Position numbers and translations under genes: made by a program. The notes under the pieces were generated by a model. That model worked only from the letters and a program-made list of their open reading frames with translations, was not told the origin of the DNA and did no database searches. DNA of 64,000 nucleotides from Draconibacterium mangrovi (lineage in GTDB: Bacteria > Bacteroidota > Bacteroidia > Bacteroidales > Prolixibacteraceae), in assembly GCF_010586825.1 (NCBI RefSeq), contig NZ_JAAAGB010000007.1:243466-307465 (forward strand), written 5' to 3'. Shown here one piece after another: positions 41,346 through 50,504 of the stretch (position 1 is the stretch's first letter; every line of letters starts with the position of its first letter).

Positions 41346-42419
41346 ATGAAATTGAAACAAAATTGTAAATATGCCATGCTGGTTCCAACAAGTATGGGAA
41401 CACGCATTACTCCTGAAAACGGTCAACCGGTTCACTCAAGCGATAAATTCACATTGTATGCTACCAGTGCCGAGACCAATGTTGCAAGCATCTCGTCGTA
41501 CCTGGGATTACCGGTAAAAGTTTTGACTACATTTGTGAAAGACAGTCCTATTGCAAAATTTATACAGAGCAATTTAAAGGCCCGCCACATGGATTACGAA
41601 GGCCCTGAAGTGGAGCAAGGAAATCCGTGGGGTTACCGCCACCAGATAAATATTGCCGACAGTGGTTATGGTAGCCGTGGACCACGCGTTTTTAACGACC
41701 GCGCCGGTGAAGTAGGCCGTACACTTAACGTAAAAGACTTCGATCTGGAACGGATATTTGGCGAAGAAGGTGTTCAGATCGTACACTTGTCTGGGCTGAT
41801 CGGTGCTTTATCGCCTGAAACAACCCAGTTTTGTCTGGAAGTTGCAAGAGCCGCAAAAAAACACGGTACCAAAATTTCGTTTGACCTTAATTACAGAGCT
41901 TCATTCTGGAAAGGCCGCGAAGAACAGTTGAGAAAAGATTTTACCGAGATTGCCTCGGTATCAGACATTCTCATCGGTAACGAAGAAGATTTCCAGTTAT
42001 GTTTTGGAATTGAAGGACCATCTGCTGGCGGCGAAGGTTTAAATGCCAAAATTGACGGTTTTAAAGGACTTATCACCCGCGTAAAAGAAACATTTCCTAA
42101 CGCTTCTGTTTTTGCAACAACACTACGTGAAGTTATCAGTGTAAACGAACACCTGTGGGGAGCTATTATGCTGGAAGGCGATAACTGGCATGTGGTTGAA
42201 CCACGTACCATCCACGTACTCGACCGCATTGGCGGTGGCGATGGTTTTGTTGGCGGAATGCTGTATGGTATTTTAAAAGAATGGGAACCTGAGAAATGGC
42301 CTCAATTTGGCTGGGCAACCGGAGCGCTGGCCACCACATTTTTAACCGACTACGCTCAACCTGCCGACGAAGAACAGGTTTGGAGTGTTTGGGGCGGTAA
42401 TGCACGCGTTAAGCGCTAA
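41346..42419 (+). CDS. PfkB-family sugar kinase, 2-keto-3-deoxygluconate-kinase-like
   Basis: The start at ATG 41346 is chosen over GTG 41322; the protein is 357 residues. The sugar-binding N-terminal part contains SAETNVASISSYLG, and ISFDLNYRASFW is in the middle. The ATP/catalytic motif DRIGGGDGFVGGML near residue 298 is the GAGD equivalent, with Gly-Asp-Gly as in KDG kinases. This group phosphorylates 2-keto-3-deoxygluconate or a related aldonate. Position in a putative hexonate operon supports that. It is 27 bp before the LarA-like gene. Confidence 0.8.
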   Translation: MKLKQNCKYAMLVPTSMGTRITPENGQPVHSSDKFTLYATSAETNVASISSYLGLPVKVLTTFVKDSPIAKFIQSNLKARHMDYEGPEVEQGNPWGYRHQINIADSGYGSRGPRVFNDRAGEVGRTLNVKDFDLERIFGEEGVQIVHLSGLIGALSPETTQFCLEVARAAKKHGTKISFDLNYRASFWKGREEQLRKDFTEIASVSDILIGNEEDFQLCFGIEGPSAGGEGLNAKIDGFKGLITRVKETFPNASVFATTLREVISVNEHLWGAIMLEGDNWHVVEPRTIHVLDRIGGGDGFVGGMLYGILKEWEPEKWPQFGWATGALATTFLTDYAQPADEEQVWSVWGGNARVKR

Positions 42420-42445
42420 TCATTAAATTTTAAAGCAGATCAAAA

Positions 42446-43732
42446 ATGATATATTTCGAAAAAGGATCTACCGAAACTGCACTCAGTGCTAAGGATCTGA
42501 AAAATGGCCTGTTTGAAGCTTTCGAAAAAATGGGAGCCAAACAAAAAGTTTTGGCCATTCCTCCTGATTATACGCGACTTCCATCACGCGCAGGAGAACT
42601 CACCGAATTTGCCTGGGAATATTTCGGAGAACGTCTCACCGATGTACTTCCGGCGTTGGGAACGCACACTCCAATGACAATGGAGCAAATCAGCCACATG
42701 TTTGGAAAAATGCCAACTGAACTGATTCGTGACCACGACTGGCGAAACGATGTGGTTACGCTGGGCACCGTTCCCGCTGAATTTGTAAAGGAAGTTTCGG
42801 AAGGTGCAGTTGATTATTCATGGCCGGCACAGGTAAATAAAATTTTGGTTGAAGGCAATTACGATTTGATTTTATCGATTGGTCAGGTTGTTCCGCACGA
42901 AGTGGTTGGAATGGCCAATTACAATAAAAATATTTTTGTAGGAACCGGAGGAGCAGAGGGCATAAACAAAAGCCATTACATCGGTGCAGCCTACGGTATG
43001 GAACGCATGATGGGACGTGCCGATACGCCTGTTCGGAAGATTTTTAATTATGCCTCCGAAAATTTTTCAAACCATATGCCTATCGTATATGTGCAAACGG
43101 TGGTTGGATTAAATAACGATGGCAAATTGCAAACGTATGGGCTTTTTATCGGCGACGATTTTGAAGTGTTTGATAAAGCTGCAAAACTTTCGCTGGAAGT
43201 GAATTTTGAAATGGTTGACAAACCAATTGCGAAAGCAGTGGTTTGGCTCGATCCAACCGAATTTAAAAGTACCTGGCTGGGTAACAAAAGTGTTTACCGT
43301 ACGCGCATGGCATTAGCCGACGGCGCGGAGCTGATTGTTTTGGCTCCGGCCTTAAAGGAATTTGGCGAAGACCCTAAAATTGATGAGTTAATTCGAAAGT
43401 ACGGCTACTTCGGAACGCCACACACCTTAAAACTTGTAGCGGAGAACGAAGATCTGCAAAATAACCTGGGAGCTGCAGCGCACCTTATTCATGGATCATC
43501 CGAAGGACGTTTTAACATCACCTATTGCCCGGGAAAAGGGAAAGAAAATATAACACAGCAGGAAATTGAGAGTGTTGGATTTAAGTATGGTGATTACGAT
43601 GAAGTCACAGCCAAATATGATCCGAAAAAGCTAAAAGACGGCGTCAATATCATGCCTGATGGTGAAGAAATATTTTATATTTCAAATCCGGCAATTGGAC
43701 TGTGGGCATACCGCGAACGTTTTGATTATTAA
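42446..43732 (+). CDS. LarA-family nickel-pincer racemase/epimerase homologue
   Basis: A 428-residue DUF2088-type protein. PDYTR at 40-44 carries the Asp/Arg pair and LGTHTPMT at 71-78 carries the catalytic His of lactate racemase LarA; further His residues in VVPHEVVG and INKSHYIG are at the places where LarA has a second catalytic His and the nickel-ligand His. LarA enzymes interconvert stereoisomers of 2-hydroxy acids with a nickel-pincer cofactor. Embedded between a KDG-kinase-like and a Gfo/Idh gene, this one more likely epimerises a sugar acid, for example gluconate/mannonate, than lactate. The cofactor genes larBCE are not in the window. Confidence 0.8.
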   Translation: MIYFEKGSTETALSAKDLKNGLFEAFEKMGAKQKVLAIPPDYTRLPSRAGELTEFAWEYFGERLTDVLPALGTHTPMTMEQISHMFGKMPTELIRDHDWRNDVVTLGTVPAEFVKEVSEGAVDYSWPAQVNKILVEGNYDLILSIGQVVPHEVVGMANYNKNIFVGTGGAEGINKSHYIGAAYGMERMMGRADTPVRKIFNYASENFSNHMPIVYVQTVVGLNNDGKLQTYGLFIGDDFEVFDKAAKLSLEVNFEMVDKPIAKAVVWLDPTEFKSTWLGNKSVYRTRMALADGAELIVLAPALKEFGEDPKIDELIRKYGYFGTPHTLKLVAENEDLQNNLGAAAHLIHGSSEGRFNITYCPGKGKENITQQEIESVGFKYGDYDEVTAKYDPKKLKDGVNIMPDGEEIFYISNPAIGLWAYRERFDY

Positions 43733-43750
43733 TAAAAACAGACAGCAGAA

Positions 43751-44764
43751 TTGAGTACTTCGAGCAAGAAAAAGAGCATTAACTGGGGAATAATCGGTGT
43801 AGGAAATGTAACTGAAGTTAAAAGTGGTCCGGCTTTTTATAAAGTCGAAAACTCAAAGCTGGTTGCAGTAATGCGCCGAAATGCCGAATTGGCTGAAGAT
43901 TATGCCCGTCGCCATAACATTCCGAAATGGTACAGCGACGGTTCAGCATTGATCAACGATCCCGAAGTGGATGCGGTATATATTGCCACTCCTCCCGCCA
44001 CACATGCGTCGTACGCTATTGAAGCGTTAAAGGCCGGGAAACCGGTTTACGTTGAAAAACCTATGGCGCGCAATTATGCCGAATGTTTGGAGATGCTTAA
44101 AGTTGCTAAAGAAACAAAAACTCCGTTATGGGTTGCCTATTATCGACGAACTTTACCCGCGTTTTTAAAGGTAAAAGAACTAGTGAAAAATGGCAGTATT
44201 GGCAAACCTTTAATGGTGAATATAAAATTGTACAAACAAGCTGCCGAAGCCAATCAGAAGCCGGAAGAAATGCACTGGCATGTATTTCCGGAGATTGCCG
44301 GTGGCGGGCATTTTTTCGATCTGGCCTCACACCAATTGGATTACCTTGATTTTGTTTTTGGGAAAATCACCGAAGTTAAAGGACAAGCGGTTAATCAGTC
44401 CGGCCTCTACCCTGCTGAAGATACTGTTACCGGAACCTGGAAACACGAATCAGGTGTTGTCGGCACCGGAAGCTGGTGTTTTGTTGTAGATGAAAAATCG
44501 GAGAAGGATTATATTCAAATTATCGGAGAAAAAGGCGAAATTTGTTTGCCTTGTTTCACACATGGCGACGTTATCGTAAAAAACCAAAATGGAACAGAAA
44601 AACTAAGTTTTAATAATCCGCAACACATCTCGCAAAACCTTGTTGAACAGGTGGTGAATGAATTACTGGGAAATGGCACATGTGTGAGCACCGGCGAATC
44701 GGCGGCCCGCACCAGTTGGGTACTTGATGAGATGGTTAAAGATTATTATTTGGAACCACAATAG
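43751..44764 (+). CDS. Gfo/Idh/MocA-family oxidoreductase (cytoplasmic)
   Basis: A 337-residue NAD(P)-dependent oxidoreductase. The Rossmann motif GIIGVGNVTEVKSGP is near residue 14, IATPPATHASYAI and VEKPMARNYAECL, with the EKP motif, are in the middle, and FDLASHQLDYLDFVF carries the catalytic-region His. It starts at TTG 43751: an in-frame stop at 43733-43735 leaves no ATG upstream, and the first downstream ATG would delete the Rossmann motif. There is no signal peptide, unlike the homologue at 29780-31186. It lies 18 bp after the LarA-like gene and 16 bp before pdxB, inside the sugar-acid operon. Confidence 0.85.
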   Translation: MSTSSKKKSINWGIIGVGNVTEVKSGPAFYKVENSKLVAVMRRNAELAEDYARRHNIPKWYSDGSALINDPEVDAVYIATPPATHASYAIEALKAGKPVYVEKPMARNYAECLEMLKVAKETKTPLWVAYYRRTLPAFLKVKELVKNGSIGKPLMVNIKLYKQAAEANQKPEEMHWHVFPEIAGGGHFFDLASHQLDYLDFVFGKITEVKGQAVNQSGLYPAEDTVTGTWKHESGVVGTGSWCFVVDEKSEKDYIQIIGEKGEICLPCFTHGDVIVKNQNGTEKLSFNNPQHISQNLVEQVVNELLGNGTCVSTGESAARTSWVLDEMVKDYYLEPQ

Positions 44765-44780
44765 GCACAATAGAACACTG

Positions 44781-45911
44781 ATGAAGATTATTATTGACAA
44801 TAAAATACCATATATAAAAGGAGCACTTGAACCTTTTGCTGAAGTAGTTTATCTTCCGGGAAGTGAAACTACTCCCGAAGTTGTAAAAGACGCTGATGCA
44901 ATTATTACAAGAACAAGAACCATTTGTAATGAGAAATTGCTTCGGGGTTCGAAAGTGAAATATATAGCAACGGCAACCATTGGGTTTGATCACATTGACA
45001 CTGATTACTGCAAACAAGCAGGAATTGAATGGACCAATGCTCCGGGTTGTAATGCCGAGAGTGTGAATCAATACATTGCTTCAGCCTTGTGCTCCTGGGC
45101 AATGCGCAAAAGAACCGATCTAACGGGGTTAACCATCGGAATTGTTGGTGTTGGAAATGTTGGGAAACGCATTGCGAAAACCTGCAAAATTCTTGGCATG
45201 AATGTTCTGTTGAACGACCCACCACGAGAACGGGCAGAAGGAAGTAGCGAGTTTGTTTCGCTGGAGACAATTCAAAACGAAGCAGACATTATTACCTTTC
45301 ATGTTCCGTTGAATATGACCGGTGAAGATGCTACTTTTCACATGGTAGATGAAGATTTTCTGCAAAACCTGAAGAAAAATCCATTACTAATAAATTCGTG
45401 CCGGGGAGAGGTTTGCGATTCAGAAGCCATATACAATGCCCTTGAAGCAAACGATATTAAAGGTTTTATTGCCGATTGTTGGGAGAATGAACCTGATATA
45501 AATCTCGATCTGTTAAACCTTTGTGAGTACGGCACCCCGCACATTGCAGGCTATTCAAAAGACGGCAAAGCCAACGGAACAAAAATGAGTGTACAGGCCA
45601 TTAGCCGTTTTTTCGATTTGGGCATCAACAATTGGGCACCAACCAATGTTGAACTACCTGCAACTACAACCATTGAAATTGATGGCAACCAACGCCGCGA
45701 ATATTCGATTTTGGCGGAAGCTATTTTAAGCACTTACGATATTGAAAACGATGACGACGATCTTCGTGATTCACCACTAAAGTTTGAACAACTGCGAGGA
45801 GATTATCCTGTTCGCCGGGAGGTTAACACGTATACCATCGAAGCAAAAAATATTGAAACAGAAACTTTGGATAAACTGACAGAATTAGGATTTCAAATTA
45901 AAAACAAATAA
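44781..45911 (+). CDS. pdxB: Erythronate-4-phosphate dehydrogenase
   Basis: The start at ATG 44781 gives 376 residues, the usual PdxB length; the longer frame from 44724 would overlap the preceding gene. The NAD-binding site is IGIVGVGNVGKRIAK, the substrate/catalytic Arg is in NSCRGEVCD, the catalytic Glu region is DCWENEPDINLDLL, and His is in TPHIAGYS. The C-terminal dimerisation domain (about 285-376) distinguishes PdxB from other D-2-hydroxyacid dehydrogenases. It oxidises erythronate 4-phosphate in pyridoxal phosphate synthesis. The genes beside it are sugar-acid enzymes, so co-transcription may be incidental. Confidence 0.88.
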   Translation: MKIIIDNKIPYIKGALEPFAEVVYLPGSETTPEVVKDADAIITRTRTICNEKLLRGSKVKYIATATIGFDHIDTDYCKQAGIEWTNAPGCNAESVNQYIASALCSWAMRKRTDLTGLTIGIVGVGNVGKRIAKTCKILGMNVLLNDPPRERAEGSSEFVSLETIQNEADIITFHVPLNMTGEDATFHMVDEDFLQNLKKNPLLINSCRGEVCDSEAIYNALEANDIKGFIADCWENEPDINLDLLNLCEYGTPHIAGYSKDGKANGTKMSVQAISRFFDLGINNWAPTNVELPATTTIEIDGNQRREYSILAEAILSTYDIENDDDDLRDSPLKFEQLRGDYPVRREVNTYTIEAKNIETETLDKLTELGFQIKNK

Positions 45912-45922
45912 TACGCAATAGC

Positions 45923-47377
45923 ATGAAAAAATTAGCTGATATTGGATTGATCGGGTTAGCTGTTATGGGCGAAAACCTGGTGCTAAACATGGAAAGCAAA
46001 GGCTACACAGTGGCCGTATACAACCGCACGGTTGAGAAAGTTGACAAATTTGTAAATGGCAGAGGAGCCGGTAAAAACTTTATCGGAGCGCATTCAATTG
46101 AAGATTTTTGCGCCGCCTTGGAAAAGCCACGTAAAGTAATGATGCTAGTAAAAGCCGGCCAACCGGTTGATGATTTTATCGATATGGTTATCCCCCATCT
46201 TGAGCCGGGCGATATTATTATTGATGGCGGCAATTCACATTTTCCTGATACAATACGCCGGACTAATTATGTGGAAAGCAAAGGATTGCTTTACATTGGA
46301 ACAGGTGTTTCAGGTGGCGAGGAAGGCGCATTAAAAGGTCCTTCGATTATGCCTGGTGGATCGCCGGCTGCATGGCCACATGTGAAAGAGATTTTCCAGG
46401 CGGTATCGGCAAAAGTTGAAAGTGGCGAAGCTTGTTGCGACTGGGTTGGCGAAGGTGGTGCCGGCCATTTTGTAAAAATGGTTCACAATGGAATCGAATA
46501 TGGCGATATGCAGATTATCACCGAAGCGTACCAGTTAATGAAAGAATTGCTGGGAATGAGCAACGATGAAATGCACGAAGTATTCAAAAAATGGAACGAA
46601 GGTATTTTAGACAGTTACCTGATTGAAATTACACGCGACATTTTAGGTTATAAAGATGAAAACGGCGAGGAAACTGTTGAAATGATCCTTGACACGGCTG
46701 GGCAAAAGGGAACCGGAAAATGGACCGGTATTTCTGCGCTCGACCTGGGTATTCCTTTAACGCTGATCGGCGAATCGGTTTTTGCACGCTGTTTGTCGGC
46801 CCAGAAAGATCTGCGTGTTCAGGCCTCAAAAGTAATTGAAGGTCCAAAACCTGAGTTTAAAGGTGACAAAAAACAATTTATCGACGATATTGAGAGTGCT
46901 TTGTTAGGTGCGAAAATAATTTCGTATGCACAAGGTTATAACCTGATGATGGAAGCTGCCAGCGAACACGGCTGGAACCTTAATTACGGTGGAATTGCCC
47001 TGATGTGGCGCGGAGGATGTATAATCCGATCGGTTTTCCTTGGTGATATCAAAAAAGCATTTGATAACAATTCGGAATTGCCAAACTTGCTGCTCGATCC
47101 TTTCTTCAAACAAAAAGTTGAGGAAGCACAGGCAGGCTGGCGCCGTGTTTGTTCAACTGCATTGGTTAATGGAATTCCGGTGCCTGCATTAACTTCAGCA
47201 CTGTGTTACTTCGATGGATTCCGCAGCGAACGTTTGCCTGCTAACTTACTTCAGGCACAACGCGATTATTTCGGAGCACATACCTACGAAAGAGTTGATA
47301 AACCACGTGGCGAATTTTTCCATACCAACTGGACCGGCCGCGGTGGCGACACAGCATCGTCAACTTACAACGTTTAA
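45923..47377 (+). CDS. gnd: 6-phosphogluconate dehydrogenase (decarboxylating)
   Basis: A 484-residue full-length enzyme. The NADP-binding N-terminus is GLIGLAVMGENLVLN, the substrate-binding GVSGGEEGALKGPSIMPGG is near 129-147, and AGHFVKMVHNGIEYGDMQ holds the catalytic Lys and Asn. The helical C-terminal domain ends FHTNWTGRGGDTASSTYNV. It makes ribulose 5-phosphate, CO2 and NADPH. It is 11 bp after pdxB and is the last gene of the operon, before a terminator. With the upstream aldonate enzymes it provides a route for gluconate-derived carbon. Confidence 0.93.
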   Translation: MKKLADIGLIGLAVMGENLVLNMESKGYTVAVYNRTVEKVDKFVNGRGAGKNFIGAHSIEDFCAALEKPRKVMMLVKAGQPVDDFIDMVIPHLEPGDIIIDGGNSHFPDTIRRTNYVESKGLLYIGTGVSGGEEGALKGPSIMPGGSPAAWPHVKEIFQAVSAKVESGEACCDWVGEGGAGHFVKMVHNGIEYGDMQIITEAYQLMKELLGMSNDEMHEVFKKWNEGILDSYLIEITRDILGYKDENGEETVEMILDTAGQKGTGKWTGISALDLGIPLTLIGESVFARCLSAQKDLRVQASKVIEGPKPEFKGDKKQFIDDIESALLGAKIISYAQGYNLMMEAASEHGWNLNYGGIALMWRGGCIIRSVFLGDIKKAFDNNSELPNLLLDPFFKQKVEEAQAGWRRVCSTALVNGIPVPALTSALCYFDGFRSERLPANLLQAQRDYFGAHTYERVDKPRGEFFHTNWTGRGGDTASSTYNV

Positions 47378-47395
47378 AAATTTTAATAGGATAAG

Positions 47396-47421
47396 AAAAA
47401 GGAAGCTCTTGCTTCCTTTTT
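47396..47421. terminator. Bidirectional rho-independent terminator
   Basis: AAAAAGGAAGC (47396-47406), loop TCTT, then GCTTCCTTTTT (47411-47421). It ends the gnd operon and abuts the stop codon of the convergent dehydrogenase gene. Confidence 0.85.
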
Positions 47422-48465
47422 TTATTGCTGGAAATTAATCATCGCTTTTATCGCCCCAAACTTATAGCCATCAACAACATCAAAAGCCACCGGAGTTTCT
47501 TCCACCGTAAATTCGTGTGTAACCATTTTTGAAACCTGCACTGCTCCTGAAGTTACCAAATCAATTGCCTCTTCTACACAATGATTCTGCCGGCGTACAT
47601 TTATTACAGTTAATTCCTTCCGGCGCATTAAATCCATATCGAAAACATATTGCGCATCCGGTGGAATTCCTACCAATACCAGTTTTCCTCCCGGTTTTAG
47701 AATTTTAATGGCATTATTTACCGCCTCTTGCTCACCACTGGCTTCAAAAACAACATCAAGCAAAAGTTCTTCCTGTTTTTGAACAGCCGCTTCTACATCT
47801 TCATTAGTTGGATTATTTAACCACGATGCACCTATCTCATCAGCTTTATTTAAACGGTATTCCAATGGTTCTATAACACCCACATTGTTAACCTCGTCGG
47901 CCATCAGTTTTAGTAGAATACTCAATCCAATCGGCCCTGCACCAAATATCCCCACCGTAGTTTCCTTTTTCTGAATCTGAGCCAGCTTAACCGCATAAAC
48001 ACCAATTGAAAGTGGCTCGATCAAGGCTGCCTGCCGGGCATTCAATTTATCGGTTACCGGATAACAGGTAAACGAAGGCATAACAATGTATTCTGCCAAA
48101 CAACCTTCAATCTGCCCCGGGCAACCTAAAAACTTATTATTACGGCAAGTATGCGGACGGCCGGCTAAACATTGATCGCAGGTGCCGCAATGTACCGATG
48201 GGTCGACAACCACAAGGTCGCCAACCTTAACATTACTTACTTCTTTACCGGTTTCAACAATTACCCCCGAGCATTCGTGCCCTACTTTAAAGGGGTATTC
48301 AACAACCTGCGAACCGATCTTTCCTTCCGAGTAATAATGAATGTCTGATCCACAAACTCCAACAGTTGAGATTTTTATCTTCACATCCGTTTCGCTGGTT
48401 AACAAGGGTTCAGCTGTCTCCGTTAACTTCATCTGCCGGATACCGGTTAATACTACTGCTTTCAT
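47422..48465 (-). CDS. Zinc-dependent sorbitol-dehydrogenase-like alcohol dehydrogenase
   Basis: A 347-residue medium-chain dehydrogenase. The catalytic zinc site is VGVCGSDIHYY with Cys and VGHECSG with His-Glu. The structural-zinc cysteines CGTCDQCLAGRPHTC are all four present. Coenzyme binding is GIFGAGPIGLSILL. The sequence resembles L-iditol/sorbitol/xylitol dehydrogenase members. Substrate specificity cannot be read. It is convergent with the sugar-acid operon, sharing its terminator, and is divergent from nothing: the 655 bp upstream hold no gene. Confidence 0.85.
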   Translation of the reverse strand: MKAVVLTGIRQMKLTETAEPLLTSETDVKIKISTVGVCGSDIHYYSEGKIGSQVVEYPFKVGHECSGVIVETGKEVSNVKVGDLVVVDPSVHCGTCDQCLAGRPHTCRNNKFLGCPGQIEGCLAEYIVMPSFTCYPVTDKLNARQAALIEPLSIGVYAVKLAQIQKKETTVGIFGAGPIGLSILLKLMADEVNNVGVIEPLEYRLNKADEIGASWLNNPTNEDVEAAVQKQEELLLDVVFEASGEQEAVNNAIKILKPGGKLVLVGIPPDAQYVFDMDLMRRKELTVINVRRQNHCVEEAIDLVTSGAVQVSKMVTHEFTVEETPVAFDVVDGYKFGAIKAMINFQQ

Positions 48466-48886
48466 TTTTTAATAGAATTAGCTATTTCCAAATTGAACAC
48501 GGGCTTTGTTGCCGCTTTAAGATTTTTAATAAAAATACGATCTGGAACTATTCGTGCCAAATAAATAAGCACATAACTTTATTTCGTTTTATAATCTTAA
48601 AATATCTCATGTACTGGTTCAATCAAATTACCAGAGTACATTTGAGATTTAGCAGGTAAACACAGAAAAATGCCAAACAAATGAACTATTAAACCTAAAA
48701 ATTTACCTAGTAATAATACAAAATGCTACATTCTTTACTGATGCTTTACACAACTATAAGAACATGATTTTTATCACAACATGCGCTTTATTTGCATTTT
48801 TCGAATAAATCGCGATTTTTTTCAAAAAAACCAAAACTATTCTAAAACATATTGTCAATATCACAAACACTGACAATCAATACCAT

Positions 48887-48910
48887 AAGGCTTATCAATA
48901 AGACCTTTTT
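48887..48910 (+). terminator. Weak terminator-like hairpin (orphan)
   Basis: AAGGCTTA pairs with TAAGACCTT (one bulged A) around a TCAA loop, then T-rich sequence continues to 48910. No plus-strand gene precedes it. Confidence 0.4.
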
Positions 48911-48959
48911 AACAAACATTAATTAATTTTAAAAAATACTTAAGATTTAAATCATTTTT

Positions 48960-49107
48960 ATACTATATTAGCGGAGCCTTATATGAATAAAACGATTTAG
49001 ATACTTATTAGAACTACCTTTTCTCTATTAGACCAATAAGTTTTCTGATCTAACTAAACTAGACTATGAACAATCGGGTTATCAACGAAAGATAACCCGC
49101 TTTTTTT
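48960..49107 (+). ncRNA. Candidate small RNA ending at the 49075-49107 terminator
   Basis: The 3' end is defined by a terminator and the 5' boundary is a guess: a TATACTATATTAG stretch near 48959-48972 is an imperfect -7 element. No -33 TTTG is well placed. The only short frame is a five-codon ATG...TAG (near 48983). No RNA family is recognised. It could alternatively be an antisense or processed transcript, or no RNA at all. Confidence 0.25.
49075..49107 (+). terminator. Strong rho-independent terminator without an annotated upstream gene
   Basis: CGGGTTATC (49075-49083), loop AACGAAA, GATAACCCG (49091-49099), then C and T7. On the minus strand no T-run follows, so it suits plus-strand transcription, although it lies 14 bp past the stop of the minus-strand MATE gene and might partly serve it. 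Confidence 0.75.
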
Positions 49108-49120
49108 GGTAAAAACGGAA

Positions 49121-50458
49121 TCAGACGAAACGTTTCAGCAGACGCATAAACCGGATGTAAAACAGTATTCCTGCGGTTCCCAAACCAACCAAATAACCAT
49201 ACCAAATTCCCTGAGGCCCTACATTTAAAACAAACGTAAAAACATAACTGGTTGGAATACCAATTAGTAAATAGGCAATAAATGCAATTAGCATTGGTGT
49301 GGTAACATCGGCCATTCCGCGTAACGAACTTTGCATTATAACCTGTAATCCATCGAACAGCTGGAACACGGCAGCAATTATTAATAAACTGGCTGCAACT
49401 TCAATAACGTTTTTATCGGTGGTAAACATTAACGGAAGTATGTGACGGGCCAAAATAAATGAAAGTGCGGATAGTGTCATAACCATTAGAACCAGGTGTG
49501 TAGATGCAAAAACCGCTCTTCGCAACGACACATAGTCCTTATCTCCCATTTGATGGCTAACGCGAATGGTATTGGCTTGCGAAATGCCGAGCGAAATCAT
49601 ATAGGTAAATGTGGCTAAACCGAGTGCCACCTGGTGTGCGGCAAGTGGAGTTTCGCCCAGCCATCCCATCATTACCGCTCCAATTGCAAAGGCAGCAACT
49701 TCTACAATCAACTGAAAGCCGATGGGAATACCAATTTTTAATAAAGCCACAATATCCTTTTTGAAGATTTTTTGATAGCGGGCAAAAACAAAATATCGTT
49801 TAAACCGATTATTCCGAAGAATAAAATAGGCAAAAAGTAATGGCATACAAATTCGCGAGGTAAGCGTCCCGATTCCAGCCCCCAGAAGTCCCATTTCCGG
49901 AAATCCGAATTTACCGAATATAAACACATAATTCACCGCAATATTAATTACGTTGGCGCTGAGGGTAATTTGCATGGCAATCTTTGTATTTCCTATTCCT
50001 TCAAAAAACTGCTTTAAAGTGAAAAAGAACATAAAAGGCAGATATGAAGCGCAAAGCAAGAGATAGTAAGGCCGGGCCAGGTGCAAAACATTTTCGGGCT
50101 GACCCATATACGGCAGAAAGAAATAAATGCTGAACATGAGCGCCATTAAAGCTACTGAGGCTGTAAGATGTGCTGCCATTCCATTTTTTAACCAAATGAT
50201 GGCTTTGTGTAATTGGTTTTGGCCAAAAGCTTTTCCCACCAAAGGAGTAAGCCCCATTGTTACGCCCATGCCAAAAACCATCCCAATCATAAATACACTG
50301 TTGGCAAACGATGCTGCAGCAAGCTCTGTTGTTCCAACGTGCCCAACCATCATGTTATCTGCAAGCGATACAGTAACCTGTCCGATTTGCGACAATACTA
50401 TCGGAAGTGCCAGGGTTAGATTACGCCAGTAAAATGGAAAATAATCTTGAAATTTCAT
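49121..50458 (-). CDS. MATE-family multidrug/toxin efflux transporter
   Basis: A 445-residue inner-membrane protein with about 12 transmembrane helices. The first repeat has LALPIVLSQIGQVTVSLADN and MMVGHVGTTELAAASFANSV, and the second half has QVALGLATFTYMISLGISQA, both typical of the NorM/DinF group. It exports cationic compounds in exchange for Na+ or H+. It starts 46 bp from the stop of the preceding outer-membrane protein gene in the same direction, and might be co-transcribed with it. The substrate is unknown. Confidence 0.9.
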   Translation of the reverse strand: MKFQDYFPFYWRNLTLALPIVLSQIGQVTVSLADNMMVGHVGTTELAAASFANSVFMIGMVFGMGVTMGLTPLVGKAFGQNQLHKAIIWLKNGMAAHLTASVALMALMFSIYFFLPYMGQPENVLHLARPYYLLLCASYLPFMFFFTLKQFFEGIGNTKIAMQITLSANVINIAVNYVFIFGKFGFPEMGLLGAGIGTLTSRICMPLLFAYFILRNNRFKRYFVFARYQKIFKKDIVALLKIGIPIGFQLIVEVAAFAIGAVMMGWLGETPLAAHQVALGLATFTYMISLGISQANTIRVSHQMGDKDYVSLRRAVFASTHLVLMVMTLSALSFILARHILPLMFTTDKNVIEVAASLLIIAAVFQLFDGLQVIMQSSLRGMADVTTPMLIAFIAYLLIGIPTSYVFTFVLNVGPQGIWYGYLVGLGTAGILFYIRFMRLLKRFV

Positions 50459-50504
50459 TCCGCAAATCTACAACATCGCGGTCATCAATCATGTACGAAC
50501 ACGA

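Larger units (their letters stand above)
48466..49120. other. Gene-free region with hairpins and orphan plus-strand terminators
   Basis: 655 bp of A/T-rich DNA without a credible ORF, although the dehydrogenase promoter should lie here. It contains an inverted repeat ATTGTCA/TGACAAT (48851-48857 and 48871-48877), a terminator-like hairpin with T-run at 48887-48910, and a strong terminator at 49075-49107. Both terminators face the plus strand, yet no plus-strand gene precedes them. One or two small RNAs are possible. Confidence 0.5.
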
